64,000 nucleotides of DNA. It comes from Candidatus Thiosymbion sp. Lineage in GTDB: Bacteria > Pseudomonadota > Gammaproteobacteria > Chromatiales > Chromatiaceae. The stretch spans positions 1 through 64,000 of the forward strand of contig JAHDND010000192.1 in NCBI GenBank assembly GCA_018435665.1, in the 5' to 3' direction. The position numbers and the translations under genes are program-made. The notes under the pieces are model-generated. The model saw nothing but the letters and a program-made list of their open reading frames with translations, did no database searches and had not been told where the DNA came from. Of the stretch, positions 26,332 to 35,398 are shown piece by piece (position 1 is the first letter of the stretch; the number at the start of each line of letters is the position of its first letter).

Positions 26332-29100
26332 ATGGACACCCAGGTCACGAAGCACGTTTTTGCCTTCGAGGAAGGCAACGGCAAAGACAAAAAACTCCTT
26401 GGCGGCAAGGGCGCCAATCTGTGCGAGATGACCCAGCTCGGCCTCAATGTGCCCCCGGGCTTCGTCATCTCCACCGCGGCCTGCCTGGAGTACCTGGCCT
26501 CCCCCGCCCGGACCCTGCCCGCGGGCGTCATGGACGAGGTCCACGCCCAGATGAAGGCCCTGGAGGCCAAGACCGGTAAGGGCTTTGGCAGTACCGACAA
26601 CCCCCTGCTGGTGTCGGTGCGCTCCGGTTCGGCCATGTCCATGCCAGGCATGATGGATACCATCCTCAACCTGGGCCTCAATGCCGATACCCTTCAGGGT
26701 CAGATCAAGCAGACCGGGGACGCGCGTTTTGGCTATGACGCCTACCGGCGTTTCATCCAGCTCTTCGGCAAGGTCGCCTTGGGGGTGCCGGACGAACTGT
26801 TCGACAAGCAGTTCGAAAGGGTCAAACACCAGGCGGGCGTCAAGGAGGATGTCGAACTCTCCGCCAGCGATCTCAAGGAGATCAGCGAGCGCTTCCTCAA
26901 GGTGGTGGAAGAGAACACCGGCCGGCCTTTCCCATCCGACCCCTTTGAACAACTGGAGATCGCCATCAAGGCGGTCTTCAACAGTTGGATGGGGCGCCGG
27001 GCCGTCGACTACCGCCGCCAGTTCAACATCACCCCGGAGATGGCCAACGGCACCGCCGTCAACGTGGTGACCATGGTCTTCGGCAATCGGGGCGACGACT
27101 CCGCCACCGGCGTGGCCTTTACCCGCAACCCCGGCACCGGCGAGAACAAGCTCTTCGGCGAGTACCTGGTCAACGCTCAGGGCGAGGATGTGGTTGCCGG
27201 TATCCGCACCCCGAAGCCCATCGACCGTATGGCGACCGAGATGCCGCAACTGGCCAGGGAGCTGGAGGAATTGCGGGCCAAACTGGAGACCCATTACAAA
27301 GAGGTCCAGGACTTCGAGTTCACCATCGAGCAGGGCCGCCTCTACTGTCTGCAAACCCGCAACGGCAAGATGAACGCCCAGGGCATGGTGCGCTCCTCGG
27401 TGGAGATGGTGGAGGAGGGGCTCATCACCAAGGAACAGGCCCTGCTGCGCATCCAGCCCGAGTTGCTGGAGCAGATGCTCTTCCCCCGCCTCGATCCCTC
27501 CCACCGCGCCGTGGCCGTGGCCCAGGGCCTGCCGGCTTCACCCGGCGCCGCCTCCGGTGTTGCCGTCTTCGACGCGGACCGCGCCGAGCAACTGGGGCGT
27601 GACCTGGGGCAGAAGGTCATCCTGGTGCGCGAGGAGACCAAGCCCGAGGACATCCATGGCTTCTTCGCCGCCCAGGGCATCCTCACCTCCCGTGGCGGCA
27701 AGACCTCCCATGCCGCCGTGGTGGCGCGCGGCATGGGCAAGCCCTGCGTCGCCGGGGCCGAGGGCATCAGCGTCGATGTCGCCCGCCGCGAGGCCTATGT
27801 GGGCGAGACCAGTTTCCGCGAGGGCGACGTCATCACCATCGACGGCACCACCGGCAAGGTCTATCTGGGCGAGATCCCCACCGTCGAACCGGACTTCACC
27901 AACGAATTGACCGTGCTGCTGGACTGGGCCGACAAGGCCGCCCGGCTCAAGGTCATGGCCAACGCCGATACCCCGGATGACGCCCGTCGTGCCCTCAAGT
28001 ATGGCGCCGTCGGCATCGGCCTGGCCCGCACCGAGCGCATGTTCAATGATGTCGAGCGCCTGCCCATCGTCATCGAGATGATCGTCGCCGAGACCCCGGA
28101 GCAGCGTCAGGCGGCCCTGGACAAGTTGCTGCCCTTGCAGCGCAAGGACTTCCGCGAGCTGTTCGAGGTCATGTCACCCCACAAGGTGACCATCCGCCTC
28201 CTCGACCCGCCGATCCACGAGTTCCTGCCCAACGAGCACCAATTGGAGCGTGACCTGGCGGAGTTGCGTCACCTGGCCGCCGTGACCCGTGGCTACACGG
28301 TGCTGGCGGGGACCATGGGGCTGCTTCATGCCACTGAGCATGCCCGCCAGGAGGTGAATGCCTTGCGCCAGATGGTGGACCCTGCCCTGGTCGAGGACGC
28401 CATCGCCAAGAAGGAGACCATGCTGCGCAAGGTCCGGGCCCTCTACGAGACCAACCCCATGCTCGGTCACCGCGGCGTGCGCCTCGGCATCACCTTCCCC
28501 GAGATCTACCAGATGCAGATCCGCGCCATCCTGGAGGCGGCGGCGGAGTGCTCGCGCATGGGCATCGAGGTCCAACCCCAGATCAAGGTGCCCCAGGTCT
28601 GCACCGCCCAGGAACTACGTCTGGTCAAGTCCTGGGTGGACGAGATCCACACCGAGGTCGCCGCCCACTATGGCCATCCGGTCAGCTTCAAGTTCGGCAC
28701 CATGATCGAGGTGGTGCGGGCCTGCATGCGCGCCGAGCACCTGGCGGAGGAGGCGGAGTTCTTCTCCTTTGGCACCAACGACCTGACTCAGGCGACCTTC
28801 TCCTTCTCCCGGGAGGACGCCGAGAACAAGTTCCTGCCCCTCTACAACAACTCCGGCATCCTTCAGGACAACCCCTTCGAGGTGCTGGACACCAAGGGCG
28901 TGGGCAAGCTGATGAAGCTGGCGGTGGACTGGGGTCGGGGGGTAAGGCCAGGTATGCAGGTGGGTATTTGCGGCGAACATGGGGGTCATCCCGCCTCCAT
29001 CGCCTTCTGCCATGAGGCGGGGCTGGACTACGTGAGCTGTTCTGGCCCCCGGGTCCCGGTGGCTCGTCTGGCCGCTGCCCACGCGGCCCTGACGGTCTGA
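26332..29100 (+). CDS. ppdK: Pyruvate, phosphate dikinase
   Basis: A 922-residue enzyme interconverting pyruvate + ATP + Pi and PEP + AMP + PPi. It has an N-terminal ATP-grasp domain (GGKGANLCEMTQLGLNVPPG, VRSGSAMSMPGMMDTILNLG), a swivelling phospho-histidine domain with catalytic His460 (GGKTSHAAVVARGMGKPC) and a C-terminal TIM barrel (GTNDLTQATFSFSREDAENK; CGEHGGHPASIAF). Somewhat longer than the usual 875-900 residues. It stands alone without the regulatory kinase-phosphatase next to it. In a phototroph it could supply PEP for gluconeogenesis or anaplerosis; that is inference. Confidence 0.96.
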   Translation: MDTQVTKHVFAFEEGNGKDKKLLGGKGANLCEMTQLGLNVPPGFVISTAACLEYLASPARTLPAGVMDEVHAQMKALEAKTGKGFGSTDNPLLVSVRSGSAMSMPGMMDTILNLGLNADTLQGQIKQTGDARFGYDAYRRFIQLFGKVALGVPDELFDKQFERVKHQAGVKEDVELSASDLKEISERFLKVVEENTGRPFPSDPFEQLEIAIKAVFNSWMGRRAVDYRRQFNITPEMANGTAVNVVTMVFGNRGDDSATGVAFTRNPGTGENKLFGEYLVNAQGEDVVAGIRTPKPIDRMATEMPQLARELEELRAKLETHYKEVQDFEFTIEQGRLYCLQTRNGKMNAQGMVRSSVEMVEEGLITKEQALLRIQPELLEQMLFPRLDPSHRAVAVAQGLPASPGAASGVAVFDADRAEQLGRDLGQKVILVREETKPEDIHGFFAAQGILTSRGGKTSHAAVVARGMGKPCVAGAEGISVDVARREAYVGETSFREGDVITIDGTTGKVYLGEIPTVEPDFTNELTVLLDWADKAARLKVMANADTPDDARRALKYGAVGIGLARTERMFNDVERLPIVIEMIVAETPEQRQAALDKLLPLQRKDFRELFEVMSPHKVTIRLLDPPIHEFLPNEHQLERDLAELRHLAAVTRGYTVLAGTMGLLHATEHARQEVNALRQMVDPALVEDAIAKKETMLRKVRALYETNPMLGHRGVRLGITFPEIYQMQIRAILEAAAECSRMGIEVQPQIKVPQVCTAQELRLVKSWVDEIHTEVAAHYGHPVSFKFGTMIEVVRACMRAEHLAEEAEFFSFGTNDLTQATFSFSREDAENKFLPLYNNSGILQDNPFEVLDTKGVGKLMKLAVDWGRGVRPGMQVGICGEHGGHPASIAFCHEAGLDYVSCSGPRVPVARLAAAHAALTV

Positions 29101-29173
29101 GCGACATTTCAGCCCCCCACTCTCCTCGCGGCAGAGGCGCGGCAGAGGGCTTGAAAGCCTGAGCGTTCGTCTT

Positions 29174-29214
29174 AGCCCCTCTCCCCTCGCGGGAGAGGGG
29201 TTGGGGAGAGGGGG
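29174..29214 (+). repeat. F3 palindromic repeat, intergenic copy after ppdK
   Basis: AGCCCCTCTCCCCTCGCGGG followed by AGAGGGGTTGGGGAGAGGGGG. It can form a strong hairpin and may also act as a terminator between the convergent genes ppdK and htpX. A looser relative lies at about 29110-29150. Confidence 0.75.
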
Positions 29215-29270
29215 AGCCTGGTGGGGGCTGGGCCAGAATGAACCTCCCCCGTCTAATCAACCGTGGCGCT

Positions 29271-29311
29271 CATCAACCGCATCCTTGCGGTTGACACCCG
29301 ATCCTCCCTCC
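29271..29311 (-). repeat. Fragment of repeat F1 (copy E)
   Basis: CAACCGCATCCTTGCGGTTG with following ACACCC and ATCCTCCCTCC matches the inner hairpin and outer end of F1 on the minus strand; the arm in between is missing. Confidence 0.45.
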
Positions 29312-29333
29312 CATGAATAGCTGGCCTGCCCTC

Positions 29334-30221
29334 TCAGCGCCCAGCTTCCAGGGCCGCGATCCGCTCCTCCAGGGGCGGGTGGCTCATGAACAGCTTCTTG
29401 AGCCCGTCACCCATCCCCCCGCTGATACCGAAGGCGGCAAACTCACCCGCTGGCAGGTCCTGGGGTTCATGCACCCGTTGCAGGGCGCGCAGGGCGGAGG
29501 CCATCTGGCGACGGCTGGTCAGATTGGCGCCACCGGCATCGGCGCGGAACTCGCGGTGACGGGAGAACGCCATCACGATCATGGTCGCCAGGACGGAGAG
29601 CAGGAGCTGGGCGACCATGGAGGACACGAAATAGGCTATCCCGTGACCTTCCTCGTTCTTGAAGATCACACGGTCGACCAGATGGCCGATGATGGTGGAG
29701 AGGAAGACGACGAAGGTGTTGACCACCCCCTGGATCAGGGTCAGGGTCACCATGTCGCCATTGGCCACGTGACTGATCTCGTGGCCAACCACCGCCTCCA
29801 CCTCGTCCCGGTTCATCTGCTGCAGCAGGCCGGTACTGACGGCCACCAAGGCGGCATTGCGGTTCCAGCCGGTGGCGAAGGCATTGGGGTCCGGCGAATC
29901 GAAGATGCCGACCTCGGGCATGCCGATCCCGGCGGCCTGGGACTGGCGCTCCACCACGCCGAACAGCCACTGTTCAAACGGCGTGGAGGGCTGGGTGATG
30001 ATCTGTACCCCCATCGACCGCTTGGCCATGCCCTTGGACATCAGCAGGGAGATGATGGAGCCGGAGAAGCCGATCAGCCCCGCCCAGACCAGCACCGCGC
30101 CCAGGTTGAGGTCAACGCCATTGGCCTGAAGCAGGCCCTCGAAGCCCAGGAGCTTGAAGACCAGGCTGATCACCAGCAGGACGGCGACGTTGGTCGCCAG
30201 GAAGAGAAGAATGCGTTTCAT
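29334..30221 (-). CDS. htpX: Membrane zinc metalloprotease HtpX
   Basis: A 295-residue inner-membrane M48 protease involved in quality control of membrane proteins. Two N-terminal transmembrane helices (LLFLATNVAVLLVISLVF and LGAVLVWAGLIGFSGSIISL) precede the cytoplasmic zinc site HEISH (about residues 140-144), with the third ligand Glu in the FRADAGGA segment. Two further hydrophobic stretches follow. Length matches E. coli HtpX. Convergent with ppdK and divergent from tRNA-Ala. Confidence 0.95.
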   Translation of the reverse strand: MKRILLFLATNVAVLLVISLVFKLLGFEGLLQANGVDLNLGAVLVWAGLIGFSGSIISLLMSKGMAKRSMGVQIITQPSTPFEQWLFGVVERQSQAAGIGMPEVGIFDSPDPNAFATGWNRNAALVAVSTGLLQQMNRDEVEAVVGHEISHVANGDMVTLTLIQGVVNTFVVFLSTIIGHLVDRVIFKNEEGHGIAYFVSSMVAQLLLSVLATMIVMAFSRHREFRADAGGANLTSRRQMASALRALQRVHEPQDLPAGEFAAFGISGGMGDGLKKLFMSHPPLEERIAALEAGR

Positions 30222-30363
30222 CGGTTGGGATCACTCCAAGTGGAAGATGTGGGCTGGTTGCCCGTCATTCTGACTCAGGATTTAGGGCGCCGGTTCACAA
30301 AATAAAGGTGAACATGATAAAGGCGAGGACGGGGGACGGCAGCCACAAAAGGCACGAAAAGGC

Positions 30364-30392
30364 TGGACAGCAAGGGGGGCGCAACGTATCAT
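30364..30392 (+). promoter_or_regulatory. Sigma-70-type promoter of tRNA-Ala/tRNA-Glu
   Basis: TGGACA at 30364-30369, 17-bp spacer, TATCAT at 30387-30392, 18 bp before the tRNA-Ala 5' end. Confidence 0.65.
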
Positions 30393-30410
30393 GCGCGCTC
30401 TCGATTCATC

Positions 30411-30486
30411 GGGGCCATAGCTCAGCTGGGAGAGCGCAACACTGGCAGTGTTGAGGTCGGCGGTTCGATCCCGCCTGGCTCCACCA
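30411..30486 (+). tRNA. tRNA-Ala (GGC anticodon)
   Basis: Full cloverleaf of 76 nt with encoded CCA: acceptor GGGGCCA/TGGCTCC, anticodon loop CTGGCAG giving GGC, T-loop GGTTCGATCC. It is the first gene of a two-tRNA unit. Confidence 0.97.
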
Positions 30487-30545
30487 AATCCCCTTCTCCC
30501 GGGCGGTACCCACTCCTCCAAGTCCGAGAGATAAACCCAGTCTCA

Positions 30546-30621
30546 GTCCCCATCGTCTAGAGGCCTAGGACACCGCCCTTTCACGGCGACAACCGGGGTT
30601 CGAATCCCCGTGGGGACGCCA
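30546..30621 (+). tRNA. tRNA-Glu (TTC anticodon)
   Basis: 76 nt with encoded CCA: acceptor GTCCCCA/TGGGGAC, anticodon loop CTTTCAC giving TTC, T-loop GGTTCGAATCC. It starts 59 bp after tRNA-Ala and is probably co-transcribed with it. Confidence 0.97.
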
Positions 30622-30644
30622 AATAAATCCTACAGTTGGAACGT

Positions 30645-31051
<407 letters not shown>

Positions 31052-31129
31052 TCCGCACCCGGCCTTGACTATCGAGGGTGGTAAGCACCGGGCCGCGCTC
31101 ACCCCCTCAGCGTTGGGTCCGCCGGGCGA

Positions 31130-31966
31130 TCAGTTCTTGTCCAGCTCCAGGTAATCCCAGACCTTGCGGGTCAGGCCGATTTCCTCGGGCGCTTCCTGAT
31201 CAGTGACGAACTTGCCTTCCTTGTCGTTGAGATCCAGCACCCGCTGGGCATCCGTGGCCAGATCGTCCTTACCGAGCTTCTTATAGGCATCGATCATGGT
31301 CACCAGGGCATCGCGAACCGCGCTGGTGCGCTGGTAATGCTGGATGACGTGGTTGCACCGATCCACCGCCGCCAGGTAGGCCCCCTGCTTGACATAGAAT
31401 TTGGCGATGTTGACCTCGTTGCGCGCCAGGTTGCCGCGCAGATAGAGCATGCGCTGGCGGGCATCGGGGGCATACTTGCTGTCCGGGAAGCGTTTGACCA
31501 CCTCGGCGAAGTCGTTGAAGGCTTCCAGGGCGGAGCCGGGGTCACGCTGCGAGCGGTCGGTGGGGATGAAGCGGTCGAGAAAGTCGACGCTCCGGTTATA
31601 GTTGACGATGCCCTTGAAGTAATAGGCATAGTCGACGAAGGGGCTCTGGGGATAGAGCTTGATGAAGCGGTCCGCGGCGGCAATGGCCTCCTCGGGCTTA
31701 TCGGCCTTGTAGTAGGCGTAAGCCACGTCCAGCTGGGCTTGCATGGCGTAGCGGCCGAAGGGATAGCGGGCCTCCAGCTTCTCGTAATACTTGATGGCGT
31801 TCTCATAACCGCCACTGTTCAACTCCGCGGAGGCCTCGGCATAGAGCTTGGAGGCACTCCAGTCCTTGGTGACGTCTTCCTGCTCCCCAAAAAAGGAGCA
31901 TCCGCCGAGGAGGAGGAGGAACGGGAGCAGGGCCAAAGACCAGCAGACAGGTAACCGGTAGCGCAT
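31130..31966 (-). CDS. bamD: Outer-membrane assembly lipoprotein BamD
   Basis: A 278-residue lipoprotein of the BAM complex. The signal peptide ends in the lipobox LLGGC (about residues 19-23). The mature part is five TPR-like repeats (KLYAEASAELNSGGYENAIK, YAYYKADKPEEAIAAADRFI and so on). The ATG at 31966 gives a normal lipoprotein signal; in-frame sequence further upstream belongs to the opposite-strand rluD. The divergent bamD/rluD pair is typical of gammaproteobacteria. Confidence 0.95.
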   Translation of the reverse strand: MRYRLPVCWSLALLPFLLLLGGCSFFGEQEDVTKDWSASKLYAEASAELNSGGYENAIKYYEKLEARYPFGRYAMQAQLDVAYAYYKADKPEEAIAAADRFIKLYPQSPFVDYAYYFKGIVNYNRSVDFLDRFIPTDRSQRDPGSALEAFNDFAEVVKRFPDSKYAPDARQRMLYLRGNLARNEVNIAKFYVKQGAYLAAVDRCNHVIQHYQRTSAVRDALVTMIDAYKKLGKDDLATDAQRVLDLNDKEGKFVTDQEAPEEIGLTRKVWDYLELDKN

Positions 31967-32065
31967 GCGAAGACTCACCCAGACGAAAACCCTGGCAGTA
32001 TACCCCAATGGAATCAGGGCGCGGGCCGACGTATGCCAGCGGCCCGTCATGGGCGGGCCACGTTG

Positions 32066-33022
32066 ATGCCGCCGGACGGGATTCTCCGCCGCCAACTGCC
32101 CCCGGACCTGGGTGGCCAGCGTCTCGACCAGGCCCTGGCGGAACTGCTGCCCGAGTTTTCCCGCAGCCGCTTGCAGCAGTGGATCGATGCCGGCCGCGTG
32201 CAGCTGGATGGCCGGCCGTGCCGGCGGCGCGATCGGGTCTGGGGTGGCGAGGAGCTGTGGCTGGAGCCGGTGCTGGAGCCGGAGGACACCTGCCAGCCTC
32301 AGGACATCCCCCTGGAACTGATTTACGAGGACGAGGACCTGTTCGTCATCAACAAGCCCGCCGGCCTGGTGGTGCATCCGGCGGCCGGCAACCGCGACGG
32401 TACCCTGCAAAACGCCTTACTGCATCGGGCGCCCGCCTTGGCCCAACTACCGCGGGGGGGATTGGTCCATCGGCTCGACAAGGATACCAGTGGCCTGCTG
32501 GTGGTGGCCCGCACCCTTCAGGCCCACAAGTCCCTGGTGGAACAGCTCCAGGCCCGGGAGGTCCATCGCGAGTATCGCGCCTTGGTCACGGGGGTCCCTA
32601 GCGGGCCGGGCCGGGTGGAGGCCCCGGTGGGGCGGCATCCCCGTGTGCGCACCCAGATGGCGGTGGTCGCCGGCGGCCGCCCGGCAGTGACCCATTACCG
32701 GGTCCTGGAGACCTTTGCCGCCCATGCCCTGCTGGGCCTGCGGCTGGAGACCGGGCGCACCCACCAGATCCGGGTCCACCTGGCCCATATCCGCTATCCG
32801 ATCCTGGGCGACCCGGTCTACGGCGGGCGCCCCCGGCCCCCCAAGGGCGCCCCGGCGCATCTGGTCGCGGCCTTGCGAGCCTTTCCCCGCCAGGCCCTGC
32901 ATGCCATCCGGCTAGGGCTGCGGCATCCGCGCACGGGCGAGGACATGGCCTGGGAGGTCCCCCTGGCGGCGGACATGGCGGCCCTGCTGGCGTTACTACG
33001 CGCTGAGGAGGGAGGCAGGTGA
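32066..33022 (+). CDS. rluD: 23S rRNA pseudouridine synthase RluD
   Basis: A 318-residue enzyme making pseudouridines 1911/1915/1917 of 23S rRNA. An N-terminal S4 domain (RLDQALAELLPEFSRSRLQQ) precedes the catalytic domain with HRLDKDTSGLLVVARTL, whose Asp is the nucleophile. Later blocks TGRTHQIRVHL and GDPVYGG fit the family. ATG 32066 is preferred; an in-frame start at 32033 would add 11 residues. The stop overlaps the next gene's GTG. Confidence 0.94.
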   Translation: MPPDGILRRQLPPDLGGQRLDQALAELLPEFSRSRLQQWIDAGRVQLDGRPCRRRDRVWGGEELWLEPVLEPEDTCQPQDIPLELIYEDEDLFVINKPAGLVVHPAAGNRDGTLQNALLHRAPALAQLPRGGLVHRLDKDTSGLLVVARTLQAHKSLVEQLQAREVHREYRALVTGVPSGPGRVEAPVGRHPRVRTQMAVVAGGRPAVTHYRVLETFAAHALLGLRLETGRTHQIRVHLAHIRYPILGDPVYGGRPRPPKGAPAHLVAALRAFPRQALHAIRLGLRHPRTGEDMAWEVPLAADMAALLALLRAEEGGR

Positions 33023-34116
33023 CTGATCGGCAGGGAACCTCTGTGGTCGACCCAACGAGGCTCGATCCACCCTCACTCGTCCTCTCCCCTAACTGTCATG
33101 AGCAGGTGCGCCATACCCCTGAACATGAAAGCCTTTGCCATGACTTTCAGTCTAACTGTCATTGGGCGGTGCGCCAAACGATTGATAATGAAAGACTTTA
33201 CAGTGAATTTCACGCTAAGCTGGAATGGCTGGTGCCCGACTGGCCAGCGCCCCCCTGGGTCCGGGCAGTCGCGACCACCCGCCGTGGGGGGGTGAGCCTG
33301 GGGGCTTATGCCGGGCTCAATCTGGGTGACCACGTCGGTGACGACCCCGCCCGGGTCCAGACCAACCGCCAGTTGCTGCGGGCCGCCCTGAGGCTGCCAG
33401 CGGAGCCCGTCTGGCTACGCCAGGTCCATGGCTGCGCCGTGGCCTGTGTGGCGCCGGGCGGCGTACCGGGCGAAGCGGTGGGAGGTACACCGGACCAAGT
33501 GAAAGGGGGTAGACCCAGCGGGGCGGCAGGAGGAGGACAGGACGCAGCGGCAGGAAAAGCACAGGACGGAGCGACCGAGGGTACACCGGGCGAAGCGGAC
33601 TGCGAGGCCGATGCCGCCGTGGCCTATGGTCCGGGATCGGTGTGCGCCGTCCTGACCGCCGACTGCCTGCCCCTGCTGCTGACGGACCGCGCCGGGACCC
33701 GGGTCGCCGCCATCCATGCCGGCTGGCGGGGCCTGGCGGCGGGGGTTATCGAGGCTGCGGTTGCGCGCCTGGTGGCTCCGCCGGGCGATGTGCTGGCCTG
33801 GCTAGGGCCCGCCATCGGCGCCGCGGCCTTCGAGGTGGGGGGCGAGGTCCGGGCGCGCTTTGTCGCCGCCGATGCCCGGGCCGCGGCGGCCTTCACCCCC
33901 CTGGACGGCGACAAGTGGCTGGCCGATCTCTACCGCTTGGCCCGCCAGCGGCTGGCCGCCCTGGGGGTGGAGGGGGTCTGGGGCGGCGACCAGTGCACCT
34001 ACCGGGACCCGGAGCGGTTTTATTCCTATCGTCGGGACGGGGTGACCGGCCGCATGGCCAGCCTGATCTGGCTGGAGGCCAGCGACCCCCTCCCATTCGA
34101 GGCATCGGCGCGGTGA
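33019..34116 (+). CDS. pgeF: Laccase-domain purine nucleoside phosphorylase/peptidoglycan editing factor, with N-terminal repeat-derived extension
   Basis: A 365-residue protein; the family is usually about 240-260. The conserved copper/zinc-type ligands are present: QVHG, LTADCLPLLLTD and AAIHAGWRGLAAG. The canonical N-terminus (LEWLVPDWPAPPWVRAVATT) begins only near residue 69. Before it, the GTG at 33019 overlaps the rluD stop (GTGA) and has GGAGG upstream; the reading frame then runs through two tandem copies of repeat F2 (about residues 24-67). A second insert at about 146-194 is Gly/Ala/Asp-rich (VKGGRPSGAAGGGQDAAAGK). If the GTG is used, repeat-derived sequence is translated; internal initiation near 33229 (GTG) is the alternative. 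Confidence 0.88.
   Translation: MTDRQGTSVVDPTRLDPPSLVLSPNCHEQVRHTPEHESLCHDFQSNCHWAVRQTIDNERLYSEFHAKLEWLVPDWPAPPWVRAVATTRRGGVSLGAYAGLNLGDHVGDDPARVQTNRQLLRAALRLPAEPVWLRQVHGCAVACVAPGGVPGEAVGGTPDQVKGGRPSGAAGGGQDAAAGKAQDGATEGTPGEADCEADAAVAYGPGSVCAVLTADCLPLLLTDRAGTRVAAIHAGWRGLAAGVIEAAVARLVAPPGDVLAWLGPAIGAAAFEVGGEVRARFVAADARAAAAFTPLDGDKWLADLYRLARQRLAALGVEGVWGGDQCTYRDPERFYSYRRDGVTGRMASLIWLEASDPLPFEASAR
33090..33218 (+). repeat. Dispersed repeat F2, two tandem copies within the pgeF reading frame
   Basis: Copies at 33090-33155 and 33153-33218, both TAACTGTCAT...GCGCCA...ATGAAAG...TTTCA...CTAA. Each is read without a stop in the pgeF frame, giving NCHEQVRHTPEHESLCHDF and NCHWAVRQTIDNERLYSEF. The tandem junction shares TAA. 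Confidence 0.85.
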
Positions 34117-34252
34117 TGTTTCTTGCTTATCAGTGCAAGGTCTCTCGCTGCGATGACTTTTATCCCGGGCCACCGGCGCGGTGATTTCCTCCCTTACCGC
34201 TTTCACGTACCATGCCCTGTCAATGAATCTCCCTGACTGGATGAGGTGATCC

Positions 34253-34774
34253 TTGGCTGACTGGTACATGTTGACCCTGGTGGGGGCGGACCGGCCCGGT
34301 ATCGTGGCGGGGGTCACCCAGGCCATCTTCGCCGCCGGCGGCAGTCTCGGCGAGGCCTCCATGATCCGCTTGGGCGGCAATTTCGCCATCATGCTCATGG
34401 CGGCGGTGGAGGGTGGCGAGGCGCGCTTGCGTGAAGCCCTGGCGCCGGTGGTGGCCAGGCTGGGATTGCGTCTGCACATCGACCCGGCGACGGGGGGGCT
34501 GCATCAGCACCTGATCCCCAACGTCCAGGTCCGGGTGACCGGGGCGGACCGGGCCGGGATCGTCGCCGAGATCACCGGGGCCCTGGCCGGGGTGGGCTTC
34601 AACATCCTCGAACTGGATACCGACGTGGCTGGCGATCCCCAGCGCCCCTTCTATCTGATGAACATCCAGGGCTTTTCCGACCGCCCCCTCGAGGACCTGG
34701 AGGCCGCCGTGGCCCCCACCCGGGCCAGCGGCATCGCGGTGGATATCGCCGCCGTCGAGACCCTGATCGGGTGA
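34253..34774 (+). CDS. ACT-domain protein, glycine cleavage repressor (GcvR) family
   Basis: A 173-residue protein with two ACT domains (about 5-80: LTLVGADRPGIVAGVTQAIF; about 92-165: VRVTGADRAGIVAEITGALA). This is the layout of GcvR, which antagonises GcvA in E. coli, but homologues outside enterics are not characterised. The TTG at 34253 has GAGGTGAT just upstream. def starts 3 bp after its stop. No gcvA or glycine-cleavage gene is nearby, so ligand and target are unknown. Confidence 0.8.
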   Translation: MADWYMLTLVGADRPGIVAGVTQAIFAAGGSLGEASMIRLGGNFAIMLMAAVEGGEARLREALAPVVARLGLRLHIDPATGGLHQHLIPNVQVRVTGADRAGIVAEITGALAGVGFNILELDTDVAGDPQRPFYLMNIQGFSDRPLEDLEAAVAPTRASGIAVDIAAVETLIG

Positions 34775-34777
34775 AGC

Positions 34778-35305
34778 ATGGCCGTCCTTGAGATCCTCAC
34801 CCTGCCGGACGAGCGGTTGCGGCAGGTTTCCGCCCCGGTCACGACCTTTGACGATCAACTCCGCGCCTTCATCGCCGATCTGGAGGAGACCCGCCTGGCG
34901 GGACCGGCGGCGGTGGGTATCGCCGCGCCCCAGGTCAACGTCTTCCAGCGGATCGTCATCGTCGACGTCTCAGGGCGCAAGAATACCCCCAACCACGGCC
35001 ACCTGGTCCTGATCAACCCGGAGATCGCCCACTGGGAAGGCTTTGAGATGGCCCGTGAAGGCTGCCTCTCGGTACCGGACTACACCGGTAACGTCATCCG
35101 CGCCACCCGGATTCGCCTGACCGCCAACGACCCCTGGGGCCGGGCCCTGACCTTTGAGATGGAGGGCTACGAGGCCCGGGCCGTCCAGCACGAGATGGAC
35201 CATCTGGATGGCACCCTCTTCGTCGATCGGGTGGTCAGTCGGCGTACCGACCTGTTCCGGCGCAAGGTCTATCAGCCGGGTGGTCAGGCCGCCGGGTCGG
35301 CTTGA
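34778..35305 (+). CDS. def: Peptide deformylase
   Basis: A 175-residue metalloenzyme that removes the N-formyl group from nascent proteins. Motif I is VGIAAPQVNV, motif II REGCLSVPDY (metal Cys) and motif III QHEMDHLDG (metal His and catalytic Glu). It is not in the usual def-fmt pair; it lies after the GcvR-like gene. Some genomes carry several def copies, so this may be a secondary one. Confidence 0.95.
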   Translation: MAVLEILTLPDERLRQVSAPVTTFDDQLRAFIADLEETRLAGPAAVGIAAPQVNVFQRIVIVDVSGRKNTPNHGHLVLINPEIAHWEGFEMAREGCLSVPDYTGNVIRATRIRLTANDPWGRALTFEMEGYEARAVQHEMDHLDGTLFVDRVVSRRTDLFRRKVYQPGGQAAGSA

Positions 35306-35398
35306 ACCCTGCGCTTTGGCCTTTGTCTGAAAGAATTGGTTGGTTTTACCCGCACTTTCCGTTTTTTTATGTTGGCTTAGCCCCACGAGCGCCCGCGC

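Noticed and set aside
32000..32410. In-frame extension of bamD upstream into the rluD region
   Set aside because: It overlaps the conserved S4 domain of rluD on the other strand, and the lipoprotein signal peptide starts at 31966.
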